Positions 35,815 to 44,734 of a stretch of 64,000 bases of DNA are shown piece by piece (positions within the stretch are counted from its first letter, which is position 1; every line of letters starts with the position of its first letter). The stretch is from UBA8079 sp049601915 (GTDB taxonomy: Bacteria; Pseudomonadota; Alphaproteobacteria; UBA6615). The stretch covers positions 186,001 through 250,000 of the forward strand of contig JBMYRB010000001.1 of the NCBI GenBank assembly GCA_049601915.1. Direction: 5' to 3'. A program made the position numbers and the translations under genes. Below the pieces are notes generated by a model. That model had not been told where the DNA came from. It ran no database searches and saw nothing but the letters and a program-made list of their open reading frames with translations.

Positions 35815-36636
35815 CTAGGTCTTCATCCTGTAACCCGCCGCAAACAGCCGATACACGATGATCCAGAGAACCACGATCACGGCAAGGCACACGCCCGCAC
35901 CGACCCAGGGATTGGCGTCGGCCCGGCCGGTGATCGCGAACCGTATCCCGTCGACGATATAAAAGACCGGGTTGGCCCGAGCATATGGCTGTGCCGCGGC
36001 CGACAGCTCATCGATCGAGAAGAACACGCCCGACAGGAAAACAAAGGGCATGAAAATGAACGTCTGCACGGATTCCAGATAATCCCATTTGCGTGCCCAA
36101 AGGCCGGTGATCTGGCTGAAGAGTGCAATCATCAGCGAACCCAGCGCCAAGAAGAACACCAGGATCAGCGGCGCCACGGGCACCGCACCACCCACCATCA
36201 GCAACGCGACCCAGACGACAGCGCCCACGATAAGGCTGGCCGAGACTGACGCCGCCGCGTAGCCAAACACGATCTCGCCCGGCGTGAGCGGCAGCATGGC
36301 CAGATCGACGAATATCCCCTCATTCTTGTCGTAGACGATGGAGAAGGCGCTGGACTGGAATGACCGTTCCAGCGCGGCCACCGCAACGAGCCCCGGCAAG
36401 AGGAAATCGATGAAAGGCATCCCGCCCATCGTGGCGCCCGGCCTGTCGATCACCAGTCCGAACACACCGGCGAAGAGCAACGCGCGAACCGTCGGCGCGG
36501 CCAGGGTGATGCCCCAGATTTTGAACCCGCGCAGCATCTCGCGCATGTACATCGTCGCCAGCCCGCGATAATTGACGACGCCGAAGCGCCGTACCACCGG
36601 TCGGCCACTAAGGATTGTGCCGTCGCGCAGAGACAT
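35815..36636 (-). CDS. ABC-2 type transporter permease
   Basis: 273-residue inner-membrane permease with six predicted helices and the ABC-2 layout: an N-terminal cytoplasmic segment (VVNYRGLATMYMREMLRGFKIWG), the first helix near residue 45, and the later FMPFVFLSGVFFSIDELSAA helix-loop typical of drug/polysaccharide exporters such as YadH. The start ATG 36636 leaves 7 bases after the upstream sister permease; a longer version would overlap it. No ATPase gene is adjacent in the window. Confidence 0.88.
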   Translation of the reverse strand: MSLRDGTILSGRPVVRRFGVVNYRGLATMYMREMLRGFKIWGITLAAPTVRALLFAGVFGLVIDRPGATMGGMPFIDFLLPGLVAVAALERSFQSSAFSIVYDKNEGIFVDLAMLPLTPGEIVFGYAAASVSASLIVGAVVWVALLMVGGAVPVAPLILVFFLALGSLMIALFSQITGLWARKWDYLESVQTFIFMPFVFLSGVFFSIDELSAAAQPYARANPVFYIVDGIRFAITGRADANPWVGAGVCLAVIVVLWIIVYRLFAAGYRMKT

Positions 36637-36643
36637 CGCGCAC

Positions 36644-37471
36644 TCAGGACTTAAGCTTGTAGCCGGTAACGAGCATGCGGTGGACAATCAGGAACAGCAC
36701 CAGGTCGACGCCGATCATCACGGCGGCACCGAGCCAGAACGCGGCATCCCCCTGCCCGATAAATCCATAACGGAACCCGTCGATGGCATAAAAGAACGGG
36801 TTGAACTGGGCGAAATACTGCCAGGCCTCGGGTAACCGCTTGATCGAGTAAAACGTGCCTGACAGGAAGGACAGCGGCACGATAACGAAGTTCGTGATTG
36901 CCGCCATATGGTCGAACTTGTCGGCCCAGATTCCGCCGATCATCCCGAGCAACGCCAGCATGACCGAGGCCGCCAGCGCGAAGAACAGGATCGCGGCAGG
37001 ATTCGCAAAGGGTAGATTGACCAGGAAGAACATGGCGGTGCTCGATGCGGCCGCAACGATCATGCCCCGTGTCACGCCGCCGGCGATATATGCGCACATC
37101 ATCTCCAACGGACTGATCGGCGGCATCAGCACATCAACGATGTTGCCCTGTACCTTCGAGACCATGATCGAGGACGATGTGTTGGCAAAGGAGTTCTGTA
37201 GAATGGTCATCATGATCAGGCCCGGGGCCAGAAACACGACAAAAGGCACCGACCCGACCGTACCGACGCGATTCTCCAGCGCCACGCTGAAGATGGTGTA
37301 GAACAACAATGTGGTGACGACGGGGGCAGCTATGGTTTGGGTGAACACTTTCAGGAAGCGTTTGACCTCGCGGTGATACAGCGTCCACACACCCCGCCAG
37401 TTCACATAGCCGAAACTACGCACGCGCGGTGCATCGCCCGCACCTGCCCGGTCCCTCATCAATTGCGTCAT
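36644..37471 (-). CDS. ABC-2 type transporter permease
   Basis: 275-residue paralogue of the downstream permease, with the matching FGYVNWRGVWTLYHREVKRF start and IVPLSFLSGTFYSIKRLPEA segment, and six predicted helices. ATG 37471 is chosen because GGAG lies 6 bases upstream; ATG 37483 would add four residues. The two permeases probably form a heterodimer. The ATP-binding partner is not encoded next to them, since recX is divergent on the right and argD follows on the left. Exported substrate unknown. Confidence 0.88.
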   Translation of the reverse strand: MTQLMRDRAGAGDAPRVRSFGYVNWRGVWTLYHREVKRFLKVFTQTIAAPVVTTLLFYTIFSVALENRVGTVGSVPFVVFLAPGLIMMTILQNSFANTSSSIMVSKVQGNIVDVLMPPISPLEMMCAYIAGGVTRGMIVAAASSTAMFFLVNLPFANPAAILFFALAASVMLALLGMIGGIWADKFDHMAAITNFVIVPLSFLSGTFYSIKRLPEAWQYFAQFNPFFYAIDGFRYGFIGQGDAAFWLGAAVMIGVDLVLFLIVHRMLVTGYKLKS

Positions 37472-37530
37472 ACCCGTCTCCATGGGGCGGAACTTATGCG
37501 CGTGACCGGCACACGGCAAGCGGCGGTCCG

Positions 37531-38169
37531 ATGAGCGACGAGCAGATGAACGACGAGCCTCCGACCGAAGAGTGCGCCATCAGGGGACGCGACGGCAGAC
37601 CGCGCCGCAAGCCGAAACCCGCGACCTCCGAGCGCCTGCGCAAGGCCGCATTGTCCTATATCGATCGCTACTCCACCTCGGCGGCCAACCTGCACGAAGT
37701 TCTGATGCGCCGGGTCCGCCGGTCGACACGTCTGCACGACACGGACATGGAAGAAGCCACACGTTGGGCAGACGACATCGTCGCGGACTTCGTCGAACGA
37801 AAGCTGGTGAACGACAGATTATATGCCGAGAACCGGGCGGCGAGCCTGCACCGGTCCGGCGCCTCGAGGCGCAAGATCGAGATGTCCCTGAAGATCAAGG
37901 GTGTCGGCCAGGACGATATCGCGGCAGCCATGCTGGCGTTGGAAGAATCCGACCCGGACGCCGAGTTCACGGCCGCATGCCGTCATGCCCAGCGCCGCCG
38001 CCTCGGCCCGTGGCGGCGCGACGACAGGGACGCACGGCGCGACCGCGATCTGGCGGCGATGGCCCGCGCGGGTTTCGGGTATCGACTGGCAAGCCACGTG
38101 ATCGATGCGGCCGACGCCGAATCCCTAGAAGACGAGGCGGTGCGCCGCGCGGAAGAACGCGGGGGCTAA
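37531..38169 (+). CDS. recX: RecX-family regulatory protein
   Basis: 212-residue alpha-helical protein of the RecX family, which binds and restrains RecA filaments. The three-helix repeats are visible: ALSYIDRYSTSAANLHEVLMRRV near residue 41, a RLVNDRLYAENRA-like segment near residue 90, SGASRRKIEMSLKIKGVGQDDI near residue 109, and a degenerate third repeat near the end (RAGFGYRLASHVID). It has an N-terminal Arg/Lys-rich segment. recA is not next to it. The stop overlaps that of the convergent mscS-like gene by four bases. Confidence 0.85.
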   Translation: MSDEQMNDEPPTEECAIRGRDGRPRRKPKPATSERLRKAALSYIDRYSTSAANLHEVLMRRVRRSTRLHDTDMEEATRWADDIVADFVERKLVNDRLYAENRAASLHRSGASRRKIEMSLKIKGVGQDDIAAAMLALEESDPDAEFTAACRHAQRRRLGPWRRDDRDARRDRDLAAMARAGFGYRLASHVIDAADAESLEDEAVRRAEERGG

Positions 38170-39395
38170 CCCTCGCCGTCGCCCGACACGTTGCCGACGG
38201 CGGCAGCCGCCTGGACGACTGCGGATGCCGACGGCGTGTCGGCGGGTTCATCGGGCGGGGTGTAGGTCTCGGGTCCGCTGCCGGGCAACGCCTCGACATA
38301 GAGTGACCGGCTCGGGAACGCGAAACCGGAGCCCGCGCCCTCGACGAGGGCCTTGATCCGGTAGGCGAGCGCTTCCTTGACGACCAGCCACTCGCCCCAG
38401 TTCGTGGTCTTGGTAAAGCAATAGACCATGATGTCGATGCTGCTGTCGTTGAAGCTGTCGATACGCACGAAGGTGGCGACATCCTTGGGGTCTGCAAAGG
38501 CCTCGTCGCCAATGATGTAGGCCTCGATCCCGTCGCGAATTTCGCGCAGCTGGGCCGCCGAGGTGTCGTAGAGCACGCCAATTTTCCAGTAGATACGCCG
38601 ATGGGTCATCTCCGAGAAATTGATAACCGCGGTGTCGGCGAGCTTGGCATTTGGCACCTGGACGGCCGCCTTGTCGAACTGGCGTACCATCGTCGAGCGG
38701 AAGCCGATCGTCTCAACCGTGCCCTCGACGACACCGTCCACCTTGATCCAGTCCCCGGGACGGAACCGTTTCTCACCAAGGATCAGCACGCCCGACAGCA
38801 AATTCTTGAACAGATCCTGCGCCGCCAGGGCACCCGCCAGGCCAAACAGGCCAAGCCCTGCGATCAACGGTCCGATCTCGATGCCCCATAGTTCGAGAAT
38901 AGCCGCCGCTCCGATCAGCCCGAGCACCAGTTTCATTGCCTTGATTATCCACGCGACCATCGTGACCGACAAAACGTCGCGCAGGTTCGAGAAGATCCGG
39001 GACATGGGCTCAACCAGCGCGATCACCCCCCAGAACAGGGTGAGAACGATCAGGGATTCGGTAACCCGCAACGCGATCCGGTCGAACGTACCGGTGAGCT
39101 GAAGCATCTCGGTGACGATGAAGAAGCCCAGGACAATCGGTGCAAACCGCAGCGGCTTCTCGAGAGAATCGATCATCTGGTCATCAACGGTATTGCGCGT
39201 CTCGCGGGCCAGCCGTTTGAGCCACCCAATGAAAAAGCGTGCAAAAATCCCGCGCAAGACCAAGAGCAACGCGAAGACAAACATCGCGAACAGAATGCGC
39301 CCGAAACTCGTGCCGAAAGCCGTGTCACGGAGCACGTCCACGGTCAGCTTCCAGAAATCAACCAGTGAGGCCCAGAACTCGGTCGCGAATTCCAT
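38166..39395 (-). CDS. MscS-family mechanosensitive ion channel
   Basis: 409-residue small-conductance mechanosensitive channel that opens under membrane tension to release solutes. Several N-terminal hydrophobic helices (residues 15-200) lead to the pore helix and beta-domain signature AGLGLFGLAGALAAQDLFKNLLSG near residue 188 and FRPGDWIKVDGVVEGTVETIGFRSTMVR near residue 217. A charged, Pro/Ala-rich C-terminal tail of about 50 residues follows the vestibule domain. It is convergent with recX. Confidence 0.93.
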   Translation of the reverse strand: MEFATEFWASLVDFWKLTVDVLRDTAFGTSFGRILFAMFVFALLLVLRGIFARFFIGWLKRLARETRNTVDDQMIDSLEKPLRFAPIVLGFFIVTEMLQLTGTFDRIALRVTESLIVLTLFWGVIALVEPMSRIFSNLRDVLSVTMVAWIIKAMKLVLGLIGAAAILELWGIEIGPLIAGLGLFGLAGALAAQDLFKNLLSGVLILGEKRFRPGDWIKVDGVVEGTVETIGFRSTMVRQFDKAAVQVPNAKLADTAVINFSEMTHRRIYWKIGVLYDTSAAQLREIRDGIEAYIIGDEAFADPKDVATFVRIDSFNDSSIDIMVYCFTKTTNWGEWLVVKEALAYRIKALVEGAGSGFAFPSRSLYVEALPGSGPETYTPPDEPADTPSASAVVQAAAAVGNVSGDGEG

Positions 39396-39490
39396 TTTCT
39401 ATAACCCGTGCAAAGTTCAATGATTGGCGACGCACACGCTACGGTTCGACGAGAAAATGTCAATTCGCAGATCGCGTGGACGGGGTCGAA

Positions 39491-40169
39491 TCAGCGGTGG
39501 ACGCGGATGATAATCCGGCGGTTCTTCGCCTGGTTCTCGGGCAGCGGGTTGCCCGTGATATCACGGTTCGGGACCTGCGGCTGGGTCTCGGCAAACGCGA
39601 CAGCGCGCAGCCGATGGACGGAAATTTCCACATCACTGAACAACCGCACCACATTGGTCGCGCGCGCAGCGGACAGTTCCCAGTTCGACGCGAAACGATC
39701 ATTGGAAATCGGGTTGTCATCCGTGTGACCTTCCACAGCAATCTTGAACTTGCTGTAGACCGGCGAACGCAACGCGTCGGCCACGCTCTCGAGGATCGGG
39801 CGTGCCTCGGGCCTCAATATCGCGGCGCCCGGTTGATAGAAAGCGTTCGCCGCCAGCTCCAGCACGATGCCGCGCTCGAAAGTGTCGATGCGCACCGCAT
39901 CGGCAACACCGAGGTAATCAACCAATGTATCCAGCTCGGCACGAAGCTGGGCTGCCGGTCGCGTGATCGAGCGCTGGTCAAGATCACGCGCAATACCGGC
40001 TTTCACCTGCTCGAAGGTCAGCATATCGACCTTCAAGAAACTCACCAGCATGACGAAGAACGCCAGAAACAGCGTCATGGCGTCGGCGAATGTCAGCAGC
40101 CATGCGTTGTCACCATCCGGCTCGGTCTGACGCAGCGGGCGGTAGAAAGAATTTCGGGGGGCCGAGCAT
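39491..40169 (-). pseudogene. MotB/OmpA-type stator protein, frameshifted at the N-terminus
   Basis: C-terminal 195 residues are in one frame: a membrane helix with the MotB-type WLLTFADAMTLFLAFFVML segment and an OmpA-like peptidoglycan-binding domain (EGHTDDNPISNDRFASNWEL, then LSAARATNVVRLF). The natural start, ATG 40169 with a GGCAGG site, reads MLGPP and then goes out of frame at a run of six C (six G on the plus strand, 40156-40161). One extra base in that run would join start and body. The proton-carrying Asp of the TFAD motif is present. Real decay or a homopolymer error are both possible; the neighbouring motA-like gene is certainly broken. Confidence 0.7.
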
Positions 40170-40177
40170 CGCCTGCC

Positions 40178-40897
40178 TCAAGCGGCCGCGCCGGTAGGTT
40201 TTGCCTGGCCCTTGGCGGGCGTTTCGGCGGACTTGTCACTCGGTCGGCCTTTGAGTTGTCGGTCAATATCGTAGCGAATGGTCGGGTCGAGATAGCTTTT
40301 CATATGATCCTGGATGACCCGCGGGCTCGCATTGTCCGCCAGCATCGAAAGTCCTTCGACGATCATATAGTTGCGGAAGCGGAAAATTTCCTCGCGCTGC
40401 TAGAGCTTTGCGGCGGCGGGCGCGGCTGTCGCCATGCTGCGCAACACCTGCGCGCCGACCATGTTTCGCTCATAGGTCGATTCAATCACGTTGCCGAGGA
40501 TCGACTGAACTTTCGCGCCTTCATATTCCGAGGTGAGAAGTTCCACGCCGAAACCCAGGAATCCAACGTCCCAGCCAGGAGTCTTCTTGGCTTCGGCATC
40601 GAGGCTGACGATGCCTTCCTTGTGGACCAGATAGGCCAAGCGAATAACCCGCCCAACCTCGGCGTTCAGATGCGAGCGACCGCGGCGGTAGATCCTGAAA
40701 GCGCGCACAATGCCGCGCAGCCCATCGAACACATAGGTGTACTCGTAGATGATGAAGGTCGATGCCACGGTCCCACCGAGCACGAGAATTGCACCCGCGC
40801 TACTCAGAAACACGCAGTAGTTGTTCGTGCTCAGAGCGATCGCCGCAATGAAAAGCCCAAAGCCGACCAGAACGGCAACGAGTGTGTTCAGTGACAT
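40178..40897 (-). pseudogene. MotA-like stator/proton channel protein with in-frame stop and internal deletion
   Basis: Starts at ATG 40897 (GGAAGG site), with two membrane helices and the cytoplasmic loop of MotA (IVRAFRIYRRGRS, GVELLTSEYEGAKVQSILGN, YERNMVGAQVLRSMATAAPA). Intact relatives continue with FGMIGTL-type helices 3 and 4, about 60 residues. Here the sequence jumps from ATAAPA straight to AAKL, then a TAG stop (40402-40400), then QREEIFRFRNYMIVEGLSML and the normal C-terminal tail in the same frame. So helices 3 and 4 are deleted and one codon, probably Lys, has become a stop. No functional channel can be made. It lies 8 bases upstream of the broken MotB partner. Confidence 0.78.
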
Positions 40898-41002
40898 GGA
40901 AACCTTCCCGCATGGCCGGAAGATCACCTTCCGGCACTGGCGAACAGGTTATCCGCAGCGAATTGAAAAACGGCTAATACCCGAAAAACGGCTAACTTAT
41001 CG

Positions 41003-42235
41003 CTAGTCGTTCTTGGAAACCGGGTGCCGGTGCAGAACCAGGAAGGCGAGCCCGGCTGCAAGCGCCATATAGCCCGCGCACGCGAAGGTCACCGTCTCGA
41101 TGGAAACACCGAGATCGAAGGCGTATCCGAATGTGGCCGGGGCGGCGGCGGCGGACAACACCATCGCGGATACCGACATCGCGCGGATCCCACCCAGGTT
41201 CCGGACCCCGTACATCTCGGCGAACATAGCCGACATGATAGGCTGCAACATCCCGATCCCGACACCCAGCGCGCCTAGGAACACATAGGGCATCAACGGG
41301 TTATCCGATGCACCAAGTGCGACGAAACACGCAATAAAGGGTAACGCAGAGCCGGATATCAGGCCTACCGCACCACGGCGGTCGATCATCGGCCCGATTA
41401 CAAGCGAAGTGAGCACCTTCATGAAAGCCATCGAGACGAGACCCGTGGCGAGCAGTTCGATCGGCCAGCCCCGCACCTCTGCGATGAAGGCCTGGTGAAA
41501 CAAGACACCGGTGGACACGAAAGGATAGGCCAACAACAGCGCCATCGCCCCCAGGTAACGGGGGTCACGAAGCACCTCAAGGCGGGTCCAGTCACGACCG
41601 GCACCCGGCTGGCCCGCAACCTGCGATTGCCGCGCAAGGTAATCCGCGTGCCGACGCTCGAAGCCTTTCAGGACTATCGGCACCAGCACCAGAAGCGCCA
41701 CCGCCGTAACCAGGCCCGTCGCCAGCCACACATTCCGCCAGCCGATCGCCGCGATCAGCGCCACCGTCGTGATGGGCAGGACCGTCTCACCGGCCGCCAG
41801 GCCAAGGCCCGAGAGGCTCAGCGCCTTGCCGCGATCCTGCGCGAAATACCGCGCCATGGCGGTGCCCATGATGTGAAACATCAACCCCTGCCCGCACAGC
41901 CGGATAACGAAGAGCGCCAGCGCGAACAGCCAGAGAACATGCGCAAAAGACAGCGCGACCATCGATCCGGTCAACGCGATCAGGGTCACAGCCGTGTAGC
42001 GGCGTAGATCGACACGATCGATCAGCCGCCCGAACCAGATCAGGGATATGGCAGACGCGATGCTGACCGTGGAGAAAACGGCACCAAAACTTCCATGACC
42101 GAGCCCGAACTCGGCGCGGATCTCCGAACCGTACAGGGCCACATAGAAAGTCTGGCCATAGCTCGACAACATCGTCAGGAGAAACCCGAAGCCGATGAAT
42201 CTAAAATTGGCACGCAGGAAGGTGAGATAGTTCAT
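41003..42235 (-). CDS. MFS transporter
   Basis: 410-residue major facilitator permease with twelve predicted membrane helices. The loop 2-3 signature is WFGRLIDRVDLRRYTAV near residue 67. It begins MNYLTFLRANFRFIGFGFLL, typical of the oxalate/formate and monocarboxylate-type MFS branch. The substrate is unknown. It is divergent from the dehydrogenase gene at 42393, a possible functional partner. Confidence 0.88.
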   Translation of the reverse strand: MNYLTFLRANFRFIGFGFLLTMLSSYGQTFYVALYGSEIRAEFGLGHGSFGAVFSTVSIASAISLIWFGRLIDRVDLRRYTAVTLIALTGSMVALSFAHVLWLFALALFVIRLCGQGLMFHIMGTAMARYFAQDRGKALSLSGLGLAAGETVLPITTVALIAAIGWRNVWLATGLVTAVALLVLVPIVLKGFERRHADYLARQSQVAGQPGAGRDWTRLEVLRDPRYLGAMALLLAYPFVSTGVLFHQAFIAEVRGWPIELLATGLVSMAFMKVLTSLVIGPMIDRRGAVGLISGSALPFIACFVALGASDNPLMPYVFLGALGVGIGMLQPIMSAMFAEMYGVRNLGGIRAMSVSAMVLSAAAAPATFGYAFDLGVSIETVTFACAGYMALAAGLAFLVLHRHPVSKND

Positions 42236-42392
42236 TCACATAAGACCGCAATCAATCATGCGCGCCATAGCACGTCCCCGCCACCCGCGTCGCGCCCCGT
42301 CACTCGCGCAAGGACCGGATGATGATATAACCCGCCGCAGCGAAATCCACCGGTGTCCAGATGCCGGACACGAAACTGGGAGTATTTGTTCC

Positions 42393-43280
42393 ATGACGAA
42401 GCGCATCGGCCTTGTCGGCCTAGGTATTATGGGGTCCGCCATCTCGGGCAATTTCTTGAAATCCGGCTACGCGGTCACGGGGTTAGATCTTGATCCCGCG
42501 CGTTGCGATGAGCTGGCCGGAAAAGGCGGCACGGTGGTCGCGTCACCCGCCGAGGTCGCCCAAGCGTCCGATATCGTGATCACCTCACTGCCCACCACGG
42601 GCGCCCTGGACGCAGTGTGCGCCGGCGACAACGGAATCGCGTCGGCCGGCAATACAGACGTCATCATCATGGAATGCTCGACCTTCCCCATCGAGGACAA
42701 GCAGCGCAACCATGATGCGCTCGCGGCCGCGGGCGTGACCATGATCGACGCTCCCCTGTCGGGCACCGGCGCCCAGGCGCGCGAGAAGGACCTTGCGGTC
42801 TATCTGAGCGGGGATGAGGCCGCTGCCAATGTCTGCGCCGAAGTGATCGAGGGCTTCGCACGTGCGCATTACTATGTCGGCGAGTTCGGCAACGGCAGCC
42901 GCATGAAATATGTTGCCAACCATCTGGTCGCGATCCACAATATCGCCGCCGCCGAGGCCATGGTCATGGGCATGAAGGGCGGGCTCGATCCGCAGGTCAT
43001 CTACGATGTGATCAGCGACAGTGCGGGTACATCACGCATGTTCGAAGTACGCGGCCCTATGATGGTCGCCGATGACTATTCCGATGCAACGATGAAGATT
43101 TCGGTCTGGCAAAAGGACATGTCGGTGATCGGCGCGTTTGCGAAATCGCTCGACTGCCCGACCCCGCTGTTCACCGCCTGCTCCGACATCTACGTTGCGG
43201 GCATGGCCCAGGGCCGCGCCGAAGAGGACACGGCCGCCGTCTGCGCCATCCTGGGTGAGGCTGCACGCCTGAAGCGATAG
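42393..43280 (+). CDS. 3-hydroxyisobutyrate/beta-hydroxyacid dehydrogenase family protein
   Basis: 295-residue beta-hydroxyacid dehydrogenase using NAD(P). Start MTKRIGLVGLGIMGSAISGN at ATG 42393; the Rossmann motif is at residues 5-16. Further marks: the substrate loop DAPLSGTGAQAREKDLAVYLSG near residue 122 (family: APVSGG), the catalytic Lys segment GNGSRMKYVANHLVAIHN near residue 166, and the QKDMSVIGAFA helix near residue 234. Upstream in-frame codons to 42258 are rejected because they overlap the MFS promoter region. Substrate could be 3-hydroxyisobutyrate, tartronate semialdehyde or another. Confidence 0.9.
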   Translation: MTKRIGLVGLGIMGSAISGNFLKSGYAVTGLDLDPARCDELAGKGGTVVASPAEVAQASDIVITSLPTTGALDAVCAGDNGIASAGNTDVIIMECSTFPIEDKQRNHDALAAAGVTMIDAPLSGTGAQAREKDLAVYLSGDEAAANVCAEVIEGFARAHYYVGEFGNGSRMKYVANHLVAIHNIAAAEAMVMGMKGGLDPQVIYDVISDSAGTSRMFEVRGPMMVADDYSDATMKISVWQKDMSVIGAFAKSLDCPTPLFTACSDIYVAGMAQGRAEEDTAAVCAILGEAARLKR

Positions 43281-43293
43281 GTTTGCAACAATC

Positions 43294-43318
43294 GGGACCG
43301 GGAATGCCACCCGGTCCC
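43294..43318. terminator. Hairpin between convergent genes
   Basis: GGGACCGGG and CCCGGTCCC pair perfectly around a 7-base loop between the stops of the dehydrogenase and OsmC genes. There is no T-run on either side, so a bidirectional terminator is only likely by position. Confidence 0.45.
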
Positions 43319-43325
43319 GTGCTCG

Positions 43326-43898
43326 CTACATGGGCTCGATAACCCACTCGATGTGGAGGTCGACACCGGCATCGCGGATCAGGTTGCTGACCGGGCAGCG
43401 TTGCTCGACATTCGCCTTGAGCTTCTCGACACGCTCCGGGCTTTCGTTGGTGCGGAAGACCTTCTTCACCGTGACCTTCTCGAAATAGGGGCGCACGCCT
43501 GTCACGCCCTTCGCACCACGCACGTCGATTTCGGCGTCGCAGGTGTAGTTCACATCGCCATATTCGAACTTCATGATGTGCGCGACCTGGTGGGTGATTG
43601 CCGCGTCGCAGCCGCACATGCCGCCCATTACTGACTCGACCGGAGTCGGCCCCATATTGGTGCCGCCGCGTTCCGTCGGCTCATCGATGACGAAGCCCGG
43701 CGTATCGCGCACGGACACCACCGTACGCGCGCCGCCAGCGGGATTCTCGCAAACCACGTTCCGGTAGCCGATGACCTTCTTTTTGGGGTCGACGGACGGT
43801 TCGAGAAGTTCACTGTCGCTCATCATGCTCTCCATTCTGACGTTCGGGCCACCCGCATCGCGTGCGGACATGGCATAGTATTGACCGACCGTACTCAT
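43326..43898 (-). CDS. OsmC-family peroxiredoxin-like protein
   Basis: 190-residue OsmC/Ohr-fold protein. The two redox cysteines are in place: Cys in MGGMCGCDAAITHQ near residue 93 and Cys in VEQRCPVSNLIRDAG near residue 168. Members reduce organic or inorganic hydroperoxides with a thiol donor; the extra Cys next to the first one is unusual but not unique. The start could be ATG 43898 or one of the ATGs about 24 codons later. It is divergent from the crotonase gene 26 bases away. Confidence 0.88.
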   Translation of the reverse strand: MSTVGQYYAMSARDAGGPNVRMESMMSDSELLEPSVDPKKKVIGYRNVVCENPAGGARTVVSVRDTPGFVIDEPTERGGTNMGPTPVESVMGGMCGCDAAITHQVAHIMKFEYGDVNYTCDAEIDVRGAKGVTGVRPYFEKVTVKKVFRTNESPERVEKLKANVEQRCPVSNLIRDAGVDLHIEWVIEPM

Positions 43899-43924
43899 AA
43901 CGCAGAAGGCGGCGGAACCGACCC

Positions 43925-44725
43925 ATGACCTACACCGAACTCATGCTCGACGTGCACGACAGCGTTGCAACGCTGACACTCAACCGACCAAAGGCGATGA
44001 ATGCCCTGGGGGGCGCACTGCGCGACGAATTCGCGGACGCGGTGATGCAGATCTCGAAACGCGCGAGGAAGGATATCTCGGCCGTCGTCCTGACCGGGGC
44101 CGGCAAGGCCTTCTGCGCGGGCGGGGACTTACGCGTGCTGCAGGAGATATCTGCCAAGGGCCCCGACGCCATGCGCGCGCGCATGCGGGAATCCCACGCG
44201 ACACTCGAGAGATGGCTCGACCTGCCGATACCCACCATCGCGGCCGTCAATGGTGCTGCGGCCGGAGCGGGTTTTTCCCTTGCCATCGCCTGCGACTTCG
44301 TATTCGCCGCGAACAATGCCCGCTTCATCATGTCCTTCGGCCGGATCGGCCTCGTGCCCGACTGGGGGGCGATGTATCTGTTACCGCGCCTCGTCGGCCT
44401 GCAACGAGCCAAGGACCTGGTGCTGACCGCCCGCGAACTGAGCGCGGGAGACGCAAAGGACTGCGGGCTGGTGCTTGAGACACTCGATGGAGATCAGCTG
44501 CTGGACCACGCGCGGGCCTTCGCGGCGAAATTCGACAACGCCTCCCCGGAGGCCATCGGGATCGCCAAGCGGGTGATGGGATCGGCCCTGGAAACCGATC
44601 GCACGACCGCCCTGGCCGCCGAGGCCAGCGCCCAGGCCGACGCCAACGCCAGCGACTATCATCGCGACGCGGTCAAACGCTTCCTGGCCAAGCAACCCCC
44701 TCTGTTCGACTGGGACAAAGAATAG
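43925..44725 (+). CDS. Enoyl-CoA hydratase/isomerase family protein
   Basis: 266-residue crotonase-fold enzyme. The oxyanion hole is GKAFCAGGDLRVL near residue 60, with AAVNGAAAGAGFSLAIACDFVF near residue 103. The active-site segment is FGRIGLVPDWGAMYLLPRLVG near residue 139, with Asp rather than the hydratase Glu; this Pro-Asp form is typical of PaaG-like isomerases and related enzymes. Double-bond isomerisation is therefore as likely as hydration. CoA-linked catabolism genes occur throughout this half of the window. Confidence 0.9.
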   Translation: MTYTELMLDVHDSVATLTLNRPKAMNALGGALRDEFADAVMQISKRARKDISAVVLTGAGKAFCAGGDLRVLQEISAKGPDAMRARMRESHATLERWLDLPIPTIAAVNGAAAGAGFSLAIACDFVFAANNARFIMSFGRIGLVPDWGAMYLLPRLVGLQRAKDLVLTARELSAGDAKDCGLVLETLDGDQLLDHARAFAAKFDNASPEAIGIAKRVMGSALETDRTTALAAEASAQADANASDYHRDAVKRFLAKQPPLFDWDKE

Positions 44726-44734
44726 GACAGTTCG

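Noticed and set aside
40156..40161. Programmed frameshifting at the C6 run of the motB-like gene
   Set aside because: The partner motA-like gene is deleted and stopped, so regulated frameshifting of its partner would serve nothing; a lost base is simpler.
39239..40894. A 551-codon plus-strand frame over the MotA/MotB region
   Set aside because: Antisense shadow. The minus strand encodes recognisable MotA and OmpA-type segments even though both are broken.
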